64,000 bases of DNA from Saccopteryx bilineata (Eukaryota > Chordata > Mammalia > Chiroptera > Emballonuridae), in NCBI RefSeq assembly GCF_036850765.1, contig NC_089493.1, positions 167,202,140 to 167,266,139 of the forward strand, written 5' to 3'. The translations under genes were made by a program, and so were the position numbers. Positions 1 through 11,000 of the stretch are shown piece by piece (position 1 is the stretch's first letter; each line of letters starts with the position of its first letter). The notes under the pieces are model-generated. The model was not told the DNA's origin. It was given only the letters and a program-made list of their open reading frames with translations, and did no database searches.

Positions 1-290
1 CCTCAATTTAAATGTTCCTTCCTCCAAAAGGCCTTCCCTGAACACTCAATTTGCAATATTCCCCATAGCCACACACTGGCTTATTACCTTGATTTATTCC
101 TTTCACAGAATTTATAACTATCTGACAATGTCTAGTTTATAGTTTATTTGTTCTCTGTCTCCTATAACAAAATGCATAGCTCCCTGAGGGCAAGACCTTT
201 GCTTTTTCACTGCTGAATAATCAGCACCTCTAGTTATGGGTCTGTACAATGGGTGAATAAACAGATTTGAATCACCAGCGCCAAATATAG
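1..290 (+). repeat. L2 LINE 3' fragment
   Basis: The stretch reads like the 3' region of an ancient L2 LINE. It has a 'ggccttccctgaacac' phrase, then 'ctccctgagggcaagacc', then a 'gggtgaataaacag' end, the order seen in L2 3' sequences. It is heavily diverged and has no coding potential. Confidence 0.6.
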
Positions 291-404
291 AGTCCCACCT
301 GCCAGCCACCCTAACATTGGTGCTTTCTCTTATTGAGCCCCCTCAGACTTTTCTGAGGTTTAAAGGAAGAAGGGGATTCATGCACAGACCTTACACACAA
401 CTTC

Positions 405-660
405 TTCGGCCTCTCAGAGCCTCAGTTTCTTCATCTGGAAAATGGAAAGACTACCACTGATCTATCCTGGGAATGAAATGAGATAGCTTGTGTGAAAGCA
501 AGTACCAACCCCGAGGGAGAGTTCAGTAAATCCAAGTTTCTTCTCCCCTTCTCACTGGCTGCCACAGATCATGTTCTTGTCCAGAGCAGAGGAACCTCCT
601 AGCACCGAAGCCTACATATATCTACATACAGTAGGTGCTCAATAAACATTTGTTGGTAAC
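405..660 (+). repeat. MIR fragment followed by an L2-type end
   Basis: 'GCCTCAGTTTCTTCATCTGGAAAATGG' at about 420-445 is the MIR core. 'CAGTAGGTGCTCAATAAACATTTG' at about 629-652 is the usual end of L2 or MIR elements. Both are old and diverged. Confidence 0.6.
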
Positions 661-774
661 TGGTTGACCATGTCTTCTCTTCCTCCTCCAGCAAACCCTT
701 AAACAGAAACCCAATGACACTTCAGAACATCTTCCCCTCTTGCTCTTTTTCTACAAATATTTACTGAGCCCCCT

Positions 775-1340
775 ACCATGTAATAGGCACTGTGTTGGGC
801 TTTAGGGATCAAGATAAGTAAAAAGGACACAGGTTCCCTGCCTCCTGGAGCAAATGATCTGGTAGGCCAGACGGGTTAATCAAATCATCACTTACATGTC
901 GCTGTGCTGTGCTAACAACTTCAGAGAAGAGGCTCAGGGGCAGTGAGAACACATGATGGGGAATTTGAGCAGGTCAGGGAGGTCAGGGACAGCTTCTCTG
1001 AGGAAACAGTGCCTAACCTGAGATCTGAGGAAGAAGTTGGAGTTTATTCTGCAATAAGCAAGACTGGTGGTAGGAGTGAGTATTCCAGGCAGTGGGAACA
1101 GCATGTGCAAATGTCCTATGGTCAAAGGGATGCTGCTTGCCAATGAGAGGGACCAAAGGGACATGTGGGTGGTTATGTGATGTGTGACAAGGCTGGAGAA
1201 GTGAGCAGTGGTCACACTGTGTACGACCTTGTAGGCAACATATGGCACTTTGTTTTTATCTGGAAGTCCTCAAAGGGTTTTAAGTTACATGATCAGGTTG
1301 GCATTTTGAAAAATTGACTCTAGATGCCTATGAAGTAAAG
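775..1340 (-). repeat. L2 LINE 3' region, reversed
   Basis: Read on the plus strand, this shows L2 signature phrases in reversed order: 'aggcactgtgttgggctttaggg', 'attccaggcagtgggaacagcatgtgcaaa', 'ccttgtaggcaac' and 'gggttttaagttacatgatcag'. Its downstream end was interrupted by the SINE at 1352. The short open frames here are chance frames. Confidence 0.6.
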
Positions 1341-1351
1341 AAGGAGGATGG

Positions 1352-1680
1352 CGCCTGACCAGGTGGTGGCGCAGTGGATAGAGCATCGGACTGGGATGCA
1401 GAAGGACCCAGGTTCAAGACCCCGAGGTCGCCAGCTTGAGCGCGGGCTCATCTGGCTTGAGCAAACAGCTCACCAGCTTGGACCCAAGGTCGCTGGCTCC
1501 AGCAGGGGGTTACTCAGTCTGCTGAAGGCCCACGGTCAAGGCACATATGGGAAAGCACTCAATGAACAACTAAGGTGTTGCAATGCGCAATGAAAAATTA
1601 ATGATTGATGCTTCTCTCTCTCCGTTCCTGTCTGTCTGTCCCCGTCTATCCCTCTCTCTGACTCACTCTCTGTCTCTCTC

Positions 1681-1711
<31 letters not shown>
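1352..1711 (+). mobile_element. tRNA-derived SINE, long form with internal modules
   Basis: A complete long-form bat SINE. The tRNA-like head (GGTGGCGCAGTGGATAGAGC, then GGTTCAAGACC as the B box) is followed by repeated 'cttgagc...ggtcgctgg' modules, 'ggtcaaggcacatatgg', a CT-rich tail and about 29 A residues. An 11-bp target duplication, AAGGAGGATGG, lies at 1341-1351 and 1712-1722, so the ends are well defined. The long, uninterrupted A tail suggests a fairly recent insertion. Confidence 0.92.
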
Positions 1712-1713
<2 letters not shown>

Positions 1714-1767
1714 GGAGGATGGTAAATACTCACCATACTTGTCACAATCCCCACTAATAATTATAGC

Positions 1768-1965
1768 AGAGGCTCTCAAAGTGTGGTCCTCAGACCAGCA
1801 ACATCAGCATTACAGGGGAATTTGTTAGAAATGCAAATCACCAGACCTCACACACAGACCCCTTGAATGGGGAACTCTGGGAGTGAAAGGCAGCAATCAG
1901 TGCTTTAATAAGCCTGCAGGTGATTCTGCACAGGCTGAAATTTAAGAACCTCTGAACTATATAAC
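1768..1965 (+). mobile_element. MER20-like hAT-Charlie MITE
   Basis: The ends resemble CTCTCAAAGTGTGGTC and AATTTAAGAACCTCTG, diverged hAT terminal repeats. The body contains 'ttgttagaaatgcaaat' and 'caggtgattctg', typical of MER20 elements. It is non-autonomous and non-coding. The family name is from memory of the consensus. Confidence 0.65.
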
Positions 1966-2169
1966 ACTCTCTTAGTAGGCCTTTTGCAGCACTGTAAACG
2001 TTCTCTCCACACACTTCAAGTCATCACAACTGATCAGTCCCAGAGCCTGCCTTCATGAGACTAACTGCACAGAGCACTGGACTAAGGGCTACTGAGAAAG
2101 GGCTGCACAAATCCAGCTCCGAGACCCCGACAAAGCCCTAAATGTAGCCAAGCAGCCAATGTGCCAGGA

Positions 2170-2310
2170 AAAAGAGTACTGGACAGAGTCTGGAGGTCCA
2201 ACTTCAAGCCTCTACTCAGCCTCGGCCAGGTGGCAGCACAACCTTAGGAGCCTCTCTCCCCTTCCGGGCCTCAGTTTCCCCAAGTGAATTGGAGAAAGTG
2301 GCTCAGAGTG
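2170..2310 (+). repeat. MIR SINE fragment
   Basis: Contains 'ctggaggtccaacttcaagcc' and 'gggcctcagtttcccc', the central part of an ancient MIR. Flanking 1966-2169 and 2311-2725 show no recognised gene or repeat. Confidence 0.55.
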
Positions 2311-2724
2311 GTGGCCTCTTCTGCAGCCTCAGAGTCAGAGTGAAGCTGACTGCATGCATGTCCCCAGGGAAACCCCCTAATAAATGACCTCCCCATGGAG
2401 CCCGGGGTGGAGGAATGGCGCCCAGAGCTTGTAGGACGCAGGACATGACAGCCTGGGAGGAGGCCTCCATCACCACGGGCAGCCCATGAGGGCAGAGAAC
2501 CAGGGGAGGAACAGCGTGGGAGTTAGGGAAGGAGGAGGTGGAGCTCTTAGCCACCCTGCGGCTCTCTACCCCTTTCTCAGGCCTGGGACCCATTATCACA
2601 CTAGGGGGACTCCAACCCAGAGAAGAGCGAAACCCAAGAAGGAAGGAAAATGGGAAGAAGGCTGACAATCAAATTCTATGAAATGTACAGGATACAGAAA
2701 ATGCGGCCCAGAACTGCTTACAAA

Positions 2725-3005
2725 TTCTGAGCTTACAAAAGTTGCCTCCCCAGATTTATTTATCTGGCTTCTCAGCGCAAATGTCACTCAACAAAGAGGC
2801 CTTCCCAGATCAGCCATTTGTCCCCCACCCTATCATCACCATTTTATTGTCCTCATACCTCCGCTCTTAGCCATCATTGATTTGTTTCCTGGCCTGTGGT
2901 CATCTCCCCGCATCCTCCCAGACATAAGCTCCCTGAGGATAGCAGTCTCCCCATTGGGCTCATGGTTCTCCCACAGGGGCCTGGAACAGCACCTGGCCCA
3001 GGGTC
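2725..3005 (+). repeat. L2 LINE 3' region
   Basis: Shows L2 phrases in order: 'aaatgtcactcaacaaagaggccttccc', 'ataagctccctgaggatagcag' and 'ggcctggaacagcacctggcc'. The 120-residue frame over this block is a chance frame through the L2 untranslated region. Confidence 0.65.
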
Positions 3006-3009
3006 ATGA

Positions 3010-3200
3010 CTTTTTACAAGCTGGGAACTCTTTCAGGTGATTTACATACATTACTTCATCATGTCCCCATCTTTGCAATAGGCAATGTAATTATTTCTCA
3101 GATGGAAACACTAGGACAGAAAGATAACTGACTTGCTCAAAGGTCACACAGCTAGGAAGTGAGAGAGCCTCTCTTTGGACCCAAGGCTGTCTGATCCCCA
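3010..3200 (-). repeat. MIR SINE, reversed
   Basis: Ends with 'ttgctcaaaggtcacacagctaggaagtg', the reversed MIR core, preceded by 'tacattacttcatcatgtcccc'. Diverged and non-coding. Confidence 0.7.
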
Positions 3201-4960
3201 AACTCAGAATATTTGCAATGTGGAGGCAACAGGACTGTTAGAACACTGGAGGGCGGGAGAGTGTTGGCCCAAATCTCCCAAGGATAAGGGTGCATTAGCC
3301 CAGAGCGAGGGGGACCCCTCTGATGCTAGAGTTACTTAATTTAGGATTTCTAAAGGGAAGTCCTGCTTTACACAGCTGCTGTCCAACTTCTCAAATTTAT
3401 TACCCCCAAGGGGGTCTTCACAAGCTGAAAATAGAAAGGAGTTCAGAAAGGGTTGCACAAAATTAATGGATGATGGTCCCCAGCGGTAATTAAAGGAAGT
3501 CAGAGATGCTGGGGGTTTGGGCTTAGACATTTGAGGTCAGCATCACTGCGGGGGAACTGCCGTGGTCTCCCCAAAGTGCGTCTCAAGTGCTCCAGCGGAG
3601 AAGCATGAGGGAAGCACATGATCTCATCCCAGCCCACTTTTGCAGGATTTGGCTGATGGCCAATTCCCTCCTCTTCCCCCTCTTCACTGTCCCCCTCCTC
3701 ATCCCCAAGCACAGCTGGACTGTTAGGGGCTGGGTGTCTTGGCTTGCTGACTCATGCACCTGCACAAGATGGGCCATTTGCATATGTTCCGGTTTTCTGA
3801 GTATTTTCTTTGCTTCCATTTTTTTTTTTAAAAAAGGAAAAGCTATTTTTGCAAGGTCTTCATTACTTTCTAATTATTCATATTTCTTCCTCTTTTTTTT
3901 GTCTTGTTAAATATAAAACTCAACAAGCAGCTCATTCTCATTTGTTTCAGATTCACAGTGAATTCCATGCCCACACCCTTTCCTCCAGGTGAGCCTGGAG
4001 CCAGAGAGCCCACCCTGCGTGGAGGATCCCCACTCTTCAATGACTTCTCCTTTGGGAATACCACTCTCATTATTCTGCCTTCCAATGGCCCCGCCTCTTC
4101 TTCCCTTCCTTCCTCCATATAGAGGACTTCCTCCTGGGCTCCTTCCTCCTGCTCCTCCCCTCTACTTTCCTCCCTTCCTCCTCCTCCTTGAAGTCTGCCA
4201 CCTCCCACAGCTTCCTGCTCTCTGCTTCACCCATCTTTCTTCTCCCCACTCCTTCCCCACCCCCATCTATAACCTCCTCTCTCCCCTGAAATACCCTCAC
4301 ACTCCAGAGCCCCCCTGCAGAGCTTCCAGGGCCCGTCACCTGCTTCGCCTCCCACTCTCCCTTCCCCAGACATCACCCACAGGCCCGAGTTGCGGCTGCT
4401 CCTGCAGGTGGGTGCTGTGCTCCTGGCTGTCAGCCAGTAACTCATTCCTGCCCCCCTAGCCCCGCATACTCCTCCTTAAATTGTTTAATCCCTGAAAACT
4501 AACTTTCTCAAAGCCCAACAGCCTAGCTCATGGAAGGCCAGGGCAGGGACAAGTTCTTAGGAGTCCAAGACCCTGGCCTAGGGGACCAGGATATGGTCTC
4601 TCTTTGAGCCATGCTGGGAGGTCAGGGCTGAGGCCAGCAACTCTCAACAGATCATGCCCCCAGGCCTAACTTATGGAGATGCTGGCAGGAATGGTAGCCC
4701 CTCTTATCTCCCTTAGACTCCCCAGGCAAGGGGGTCCTCTAGCAAGCCATGAGCAGTGGGCTATGATGGAGCAGTGGATAACTGAGCCTGAAATCCCTCT
4801 CCACAAACAGCAGCCTGGGCCCTCTGGTGGGACCTGAGTTCTACCTGGGTATTTTCTTCCTCTGGCTGGGAACAGTGGTCTGAATGCTCACAAAGGCGCC
4901 CTACATGTGTGTACACATGGCTCCCCCTCATCCCCAGGTCCATACTCTGCATACTCTACA
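3201..4960. other. Non-repeat stretch with a polypyrimidine tract
   Basis: No supported gene. From about 4080 to 4480 the plus strand is strongly pyrimidine-rich (CTTCC, CCTCCTCCT), which produces long chance open frames on both strands, including a 156-residue frame at 3989-4459. These lack any domain I recognise. The flanks look like single-copy non-coding DNA. Confidence 0.5.
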
Positions 4961-5126
4961 CATTAGAGCAAGGCATCTCACACTAGAGTGCATCAGAGTT
5001 ACCTAGAACGCTTACTAGAGTGCTAGGCTCCACTACCATCAGCGTTTCTGATGCAGTGAATCTAAGGTGGGGCCTGAGAGTGTGCATTTTTTAAAATTAT
5101 ATTTATTTTTATTCATTTTTTAGAGA

Positions 5127-5181
<55 letters not shown>

Positions 5182-5380
5182 GGGGAGGAGCAGGAAGCAT
5201 CAACTCCCATACGTGCCTTGACCAGACAAGGGTGCAGGGTTTTGAACCAGCGACCTCAGAGTTCCAGGTTGACGCTTTATCCACTGCACCACCACAGGTC
5301 AGGCTGAGAGTGTGCATTTTAAGCAAATACTCAGGTACTGCTGATGTTGCAATCCGGGTACCACTCTTTGAGAACCAGTG
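4960..5380 (-). mobile_element. MER20-like MITE, split by a SINE
   Basis: The two halves (about 4965-5090 and 5321-5380) read as one MER20-like element: 'agtgcatcagagttacct', 'gcgtttctgatgcagtgaatctaaggtggggcctgagag', then 'tactgctgatgttgcaatccgggtaccactctttgagaaccagtg' as the terminal repeat. A younger SINE is inserted at 5091. Confidence 0.65.
5091..5303 (-). mobile_element. tRNA-derived SINE, short Rhin-like form
   Basis: A minus-strand SINE. On the plus strand it starts with a T-rich tail, then (AG)n, 'gcatcaactcccata', 'tgccttgaccag', a B-box complement 'ggttttgaaccagcgacc', and ends 'ccaccacaggtcag'. A 17-bp duplication, CTGAGAGTGTGCATTTT, lies at 5074-5090 and 5304-5320. The (AG)n tract at about 5130-5176 is expanded. 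Confidence 0.93.
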
Positions 5381-5779
5381 CACTAGAGATGCCCATTCAC
5401 ATGCACACACACACAGGAGGGCACACATTTGTGCATGGAAGGTTTTGTAAAAACAGCAAGAGCGAGGCATCTGGGGACCACTAGAAGTTATAAACGGAGT
5501 GTAGGGATTATCCGGCTGAAGAACACAGGTTACGGTGTCATTCTCTTGCTCTGGCTCTGGCTCTTGCTGTTTTTCCATCGGTCTCTGCATCTCTGTGCAT
5601 CTCTTTCTCAGCCTCTCCACCATTCCTGCAGCCTCCTTGCCCCAGCCAGGTCCTGCAGCTCCAGGTGGCTTCCCAGCCACTCTGCACACATGAGCTCATC
5701 CCTCTCCATCACCCTGTGAGTGAGTGACAGGCAGGTGAGAGAAGAAGATTACAGCAGAACAGGCTCAGCTCTGCGCTAA

Positions 5780-5890
5780 CAGGGAGCTTGCTCACAGTGA
5801 GAGCACAGCCAATTATTCCCCTGTTCTGAGGAATAATCATTAATGCCACAGAAAATTCTAAACAAGCGATTAAATCATTACTGGAGAAGG
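5780..5890. promoter_or_regulatory. Candidate conserved non-coding element
   Basis: A single-copy, AT-rich block with 'gccaattattcccctg', 'ggaataatcattaatgcc' and 'gcgattaaatcatta'. These hold several TAAT-type homeodomain-like sites and one CCAAT. It resembles a developmental enhancer core, but that is inference from composition only. Confidence 0.3.
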
Positions 5891-6195
5891 CACAGCGAGC
5901 CCCTGCCTCCATTAGCCTGCCTTGTGCTGTTGGTCAGGGGAAAGCTGACCTGGGAGGAGGGAGGGACAGGAAGGGTAGGCATTGTCCCCATCCAGCAGCC
6001 AGTCTGGTAGGGGCCAGCCCCAGAACCACCTTCTCTGCTCTAAGCTGCACACCCAGCTACTGCCCCCAGAGTCCCTCCTGACCCACCCACAATGGAGGCT
6101 GGGTTCTGGCAGGTCAACGATTTCATGCCTTCTAAAACCTTGCCCAGCTGATAAATTCATTAATTTATTACCTACTATGTGCCAGATACGGGTCT

Positions 6196-6263
6196 AGAAC
6201 AAGACAGATGAGGTCCCTGTCCTCATGGAGCTGTCTAGACAGGGACCTCATCTGTCTTGTTCT
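6196..6263. repeat. 26-bp perfect inverted repeat
   Basis: Arm 1 at 6196-6221 and arm 2 at 6238-6263 are exact reverse complements of 26 bp, separated by a 16-base loop. The arm starts AGAACAAGACAGATGAGG. It lies in L2-like sequence ('ctactatgtgccagatacggg'). Confidence 0.95.
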
Positions 6264-6554
6264 GGATCAGTATCTCCCCAGGCCCTAGAATAAGTAATTA
6301 AGGAAATAATCACAAATTGTGGCAAGTGCTGGGGAATAAACAGGATACTTGGTGTTTCGAGAGAAGCATCTACTTGGAGGGCCTTGGGGGCCCTGCACAA
6401 CTTAACAGGCAGGCCTCCCAGGGCTGCCCGGCAGTCTGTGCCCATCTCTCAGGCCTGCAGATCATGTTTTATATGAACAGCTGCAACATCCGACCGAGCA
6501 GCCCTCTTCCTACCCCAAGTCTCCAGCATGCTATCTTTAGAAAGATAATGAGTA

Positions 6555-6780
6555 TCTATAACAGCTACTGTTCTTTAACACTTACTATGTGCCAGGCATT
6601 GCACTAAGCAATTTATGGTTATTACATCATTTCATCTGTAGAACAATAATAACGTTACGAAGTAGGTGTTTTTAATCCCCATTTTACAGACAAGGAAACA
6701 GAGACCTGGAATGTTTGAGCCATTTGGCCAAGTCACACAGTAAAGTAACTGGGGGCTTGGACTGAGGTCCTGAGCTGAGG
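6555..6780 (-). repeat. MIR SINE, reversed
   Basis: A nearly complete reversed MIR: 'cttactatgtgccaggcattgcactaagcaatttatgg', 'ccccattttacagacaaggaaacagag' and 'ggccaagtcacacag'. Old and non-coding. Confidence 0.85.
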
Positions 6781-6937
6781 CATGTAACCTCTGCCTCCTC
6801 CTACCTCCCAGGGCACACCTGAGAGGTCTGTGTGGGCTCCTCAGGATTGATTTCCAGACTGAGAGACAGTGTGGCCTGTGGTCCCTGTGGGGTACGCTAC
6901 TTGGGCTGTACTAGTTATTAAAATAACACAAGAAGGG

Positions 6938-7073
6938 GCCAGGCCTGTGGTGGCGCAGTGGATAAAGCGTCGACCTGGAAATGCTGAGGTCGCCGGTTTG
7001 AAACCCTGTGCTTGCCTGGTCAAGGCACATATGGGAGTTGATGCTTCAAGCTCCTCCCCCTTCTCTCTTTCTG

Positions 7074-7120
<47 letters not shown>

Positions 7121-7168
7121 CCTATCCTCTCTAAAAAAATGAATAAATAAAAAATTTAAAAAATAAAT
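6938..7168 (+). mobile_element. tRNA-derived SINE, short Rhin-like form
   Basis: A plus-strand SINE with head 'ggcctgtggtggcgcagtgg', B box GGTTTGAAACC, 'ggtcaaggcacatatgggag', a pure (CT)n tract and an A-rich tail. A 17-bp duplication, AAATAACACAAGAAGGG, lies at 6921-6937 and 7169-7185. Confidence 0.94.
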
Positions 7169-7499
7169 AAATAACACAAGAAGGGACTCTCCTCCCCTCC
7201 AAGTCTCCAACATGCAGCACAGAGAGGGGAAACCGACACAGCCAGGTGCCGGATCCCCTCACTCAGGGACCCTGGGACAGTCTCCTCTGGTTTCCTCAGC
7301 CTGTGGGTCTCTCTCAAACCCAGAGAGACCATGAACTCTACCTCCCTGGCTGCCTGCTAGGCTCCTGCAGCTTCGGAAAGGCCCCACCCAGTGTTCCCAG
7401 ATGACCTCTGCCTCCTGCACCTGCGGCCAGGCCACACTCCCCAGGGCTGGTGAGGCAGCCAGGGGCAGACAGGACCAGAGCCTGGGTCTGCGGTGACTA

Positions 7500-7645
7500 A
7501 TCGGCTGATGCTTGGGAGGCCATGGTGAATTATTCACACAGATTCTGTGAATTATTCAAGTTGTTATTATTTATTTTTCAGATGTGCCTGCAGCGGAGCC
7601 TCCAGGCCCATGTTCAAGGGATGACATAACTTCAATCTCAATTGC
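7500..7645. promoter_or_regulatory. Candidate conserved non-coding element
   Basis: A single-copy, AT-rich block with two 'gtgaattattcA' direct repeats at about 7524 and 7547 and 'gttattatttatttttcag'. No gene. It looks like a regulatory core by composition only; 7186-7499 upstream shows nothing recognisable. Confidence 0.3.
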
Positions 7646-7769
7646 CTGTCTGTGGAGAGGAAGTCAGTGCTCTCTCCAGCCTCACCCAGGAGTCCCGAGA
7701 GCAAGTTGAGGGCAGGCAGCTGCCATAGGGGCAGACTCCTGCAGAGCCCCTGTCCTCACCCCAATTACA

Positions 7770-7985
7770 GAGATAATGGTTACCACCTACTGAGCCCGCA
7801 CTGTGCTTTCTATGCATAGGTTCAAGTGAACGGCACAGACCTTATGGATGGAGAGTATTATCAACCCCATTTTACAGGTGACAGAGCCGAGGCTCAGAGA
7901 TGTGAAGTTGCTTGTCCAGGGCCACCAGTTAATAATTGGGATTCAGGCCCAGTTCTGTGGACTTTAAAGCCAGTGGCTGCCACAT
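7770..7985 (-). repeat. MIR SINE, reversed
   Basis: Contains 'ctactgagcccgcactgtgc', 'accccattttacaggtgacagagccgaggctcagag' and 'ttgcttgtccagggccacc', typical of reversed MIR. Confidence 0.8.
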
Positions 7986-8569
7986 AGCATATGTCTGTGT
8001 GTGCTGTGGCTGACAAAGTCCTAGCAAAACCTTTAGTTGCCCAACTGTGCCCCCCACACACACACCTGCTTTAAATCATGCTGCGGGCAGGCCTGTGCCT
8101 CTGATGCTCTCAAAGGAGCCTTCCATATCTCCATGGCAACAGGATCCTGAACAGCCAAAGCTGAGTTTGGTCTGCTCCTGAGAAACGAAGTGGCCTTTGC
8201 CCACAGAGCCTCCAGGTGCCCAAGTTCTGAGCAAGGGTGACTCAGGGCTTCCCCAGTCTCCCCAACTTCACAAGCCCTCTCCTGCCTCAGACACAGAGCA
8301 CTCCTCCCTCACAGAGCTCTGATAGAAAAAGCCACCCCAGCCTCCCTGCCTCCTTCACAGAACTCCCCTGCTGTCTAAGGTCATCCCTCTGGCTGCGCTC
8401 TGGTCTTAGTCCCTGTGGGATCCCCCTCCCCCTCCTCCCTTATCTGACATCTGGAGGAGGCACAGGACCTGTGGACTTTGCTCTGGGGAGGCCCCGTGGG
8501 CTCCTTCTCAAGGTAACTATAATCTCACCGAAACACCCTCCTGTTCTGAAGGGCACCTTTGTCTTCCTG

Positions 8570-8860
8570 CTACCAGAGTCACTCATTCATTCATCCACTC
8601 AGTCATTCAATGAATACTTGAGTGCCACTGTGTGCCAGACACTGTAGCAGGTATCAGGAAAGTGGCCAAGAGTAACAAGCCTCCTTGTCAGGGTCCCTGC
8701 CCTTCCAGGACCTGTCTCTCCTGACACCAAGGACGCAACATCAGTAGCAAAAGGGATTCGAGCCTGACTCAGCCACACCCTGACTTCCTGGATGACCTTG
8801 GCCAGCAGCTCCCCTCTCTGCCTTTCCCTTTTTCAAATAAGGGAGCGGGGCCAGAATCTG
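8570..8860 (+). repeat. L2-type fragment followed by MIR
   Basis: 'ttcattcatccactcagtcattcaatgaatacttgagtgcc' and 'ccctgcccttccagga' suggest L2. 'gattcgagcctgactcagcc' followed by 'gatgaccttggccagcagc' is a plus-strand MIR. The 136-residue frame upstream (8237-8647) runs into the L2-like part and is not supported as a gene. 7986-8569 holds no recognised element. Confidence 0.5.
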
Positions 8861-9054
8861 CTAAGTTCTTGCCAGTCCTGCTTGTCTTAGGTGTCAGAAA
8901 CTCAATCACCACTCTCCTCCTACAGCTGTGTCATGCGGACTTGATGAGGAGTCTGGGATGGCTCTGCTGCTCGTGGTGGATTTTGCCAGAGAGGCACGGG
9001 GGCTGGCGAGGAAAAGAAACAAACACAGAAAACCTGCGCTTTCCTTGCCAATGT

Positions 9055-9165
9055 TCTTTAGGAATCTTTGCGAAGGTGAAAATTATTATCCCCAGTTTAC
9101 AGGCTGAGACCCAGGCCACACAGCCAGTAAGTAGCAGAACTGGGATTTGAACCCAGCCCATACTC
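9055..9165 (-). repeat. MIR SINE fragment, reversed
   Basis: 'attattatccccagtttacaggctgagacc' followed by 'cagccagtaagtagcagaactgggatttgaaccca' is reversed MIR. Confidence 0.8.
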
Positions 9166-9735
9166 TTGTTATGACACCAGGCTATATCTTCATCTCATCT
9201 GGGCTCTGGGGGCAAGCAGAGTGGCTTCCTCTTCCAAAGTCTGTGTTAGAGCTGGGGAGGAAAGCTCTTCCCCGCAGCGAGGGGGCTGGGTGCTACTGGC
9301 TTCCACCTTCTAAACCAAAAAAAGACAGGAAAACCTTGAGCCCAGCTATGCTGAGTCATGCAGGGCCCAGGAAATCAGGTTTATATCTACCCCAAAGCAG
9401 CCGCCTCAGTGGGTTTGGGGCTGTACTTCCTCTTTATCTCAAAGCACCTGGACTTGTTCCCTGGCTGGGCAGGCAGGTGAGTTGGGACCACAGAGCTGGA
9501 ACACATGGGCTGGAGCTGGGCCATCTCCAGTCCTTGGGGCACCAACTCCAGCCAGTCAGGGACCTTGTGCACTGGACACGGGTTTCCACCTCAGCCTGGC
9601 CTGAGTTCAGTCCGCGCCTTTCCCCAGTGGGTTAACACTGCCAGACCCCCAGAAGGGGGGGGGAGAGAAGGGATCCTGCAGGACTAGGTGGGACACAGGT
9701 TGGTACCAACTTCCCCCTGAAGCTCAGAACTGCTG
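9166..9735. other. Single-copy non-coding stretch
   Basis: A GC-moderate stretch with a 162-residue frame at 9147-9635 that has no recognisable domain, no clear splice context and begins in the MIR. A short G run lies at about 9655-9663. No gene is supported. Confidence 0.4.
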
Positions 9736-9739
9736 GGCT

Positions 9740-9900
9740 GAACTCTTCAAAGGCTGGGCTCTGGGGCAATCCTGAGTTTGAATTCTGGGGTTGACACTAA
9801 GTAAGCAGCCTTGGTCTAGGCACCTCCTCTCTTTGACCTCAGTTTCCCCGTGTGTACCTGTACCCTCCTCAGAGGGTTGTTGTGAGGGTGACCTGAAGGG
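9740..9900 (+). repeat. MIR SINE fragment
   Basis: 'ctgagtttgaattctggggttgac', 'ctttgacctcagtttcccc' and 'agagggttgttgtgaggg' follow the MIR order on the plus strand. Confidence 0.65.
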
Positions 9901-10044
9901 CTCAGGAAAGGCCAGTTAGGATAAGCATAGCACCCCCCCCCATTTCCACCCCCACCACTCCTCGGGCTGAGGCTGGCCTGGGGCTGCAATTCTGGAAGGG
10001 CTGAATTTGTCCAGCAGGTTCTCACAGCATCTGGTGGCAGTTTC

Positions 10045-10390
10045 TTTCTTCTTTTTTTTTTTTTCAGAGATAGAAAGAGAGGGTCAGAGAGAGGGATAGA
10101 TAGGGACAGACAGACAGACAGTAATGGAGAGAGATGAGAAGCATCAATCATCAGTTTTTTGTTGCAACATTTTAGTTGTTCATTGATTGCTTTCTCATAT
10201 GTGCCTTGACCATGGGGGCTACAGCAGACCGAGTAACCCCTTGCTCAAGCCAGCGACCTTGGGTCCAAGCTGGTGAGCTTTTGATCAAACCAGATGAGCC
10301 TGTGTTCAAGCTGGCGACCTCAGGGTCTCGAATCAAGATCCTCTGCATCCTAGTCCGACGCTCTATCCACTGCGCCACCGCCTGGTCAGG
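10045..10390 (-). mobile_element. tRNA-derived SINE, long form
   Basis: A minus-strand long SINE. It has a T-rich tail, 'gatgagaagcatcaatcatc', 'tcatatgtgccttgacc', repeated 'ctcaagccagcgaccttgg' modules, and ends 'ccactgcgccaccgcctggtcagg' (the tRNA-like head). The 14-bp duplication CTGGTGGCAGTTTC lies at 10031-10044 and 10391-10404. Confidence 0.94.
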
Positions 10391-10594
10391 CTGGTGGCAG
10401 TTTCCAACCAGAACCCTCTCTTCAAACCACAGTTGTGAATCCCTGTTGGTCCCTCTCAAGGCTCCAGCAGGAAGCCAGCTCTGCAGACCTTTGTCTTGGA
10501 CAGACTGGGTGGTAGGTCCCCTGCCGCAGCTCCTGAGGTCCAAGAGAGCTGCCTGAGGGCTGTGATCTGGGGCTCAGCGGTGACCCCACTCCAT

Positions 10595-11000
10595 CCTGGG
10601 GAGCTATCATTTAGGGAGAACCTGCGTCCCAGGCAGTGTATGTCCCCATTGCACGTCCTCTGGCCCCTGGCCAAGGGTGAGTAGTGCTATCAGTTCTTCT
10701 CAGAGATGAAAGACCTGAGGCTCAGTCTGCCTAAAGTCACGGAGCAGGTCAGAGGAAGGGCTGGGGTTGAGCCCAGGTCTCCATGGTTCCCGTTTGTGTA
10801 TATGCCCACAGGAGATCCTACCTCCCTCATTCTTCACCATCATGGTGGCCCTGGGTAAGGGCAAGGGTCAGCACTGCACATGCTTTTCTCACCTTTCACA
10901 ACAGGCCGGTGACATACAGGCCATTATTGTTATGCCCATCTTATAAGGAAGGAAACCCGCTCAGAAATGCTGGGAATCTAAGTTACTCAGCTTGGCTCTT
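10595..11000 (-). repeat. Diverged MIR fragments
   Basis: 'gatgaaagacctgaggctcagtctgcctaaagtcacggagc' (about 10705-10745) and 'ccattattgttatgcccatcttataaggaaggaaaccc' (about 10920-10958) are reversed MIR cores, the second very diverged. 11001-11620 between this and the next MIR shows no recognised gene; the open frames there are chance. Confidence 0.45.

Noticed and set aside
5120..5689. 189-residue minus-strand frame
   Set aside because: It contains the reversed SINE at 5091-5303, including its (AG)n tract read as Ser/Leu, so it is a chance frame through a transposon.
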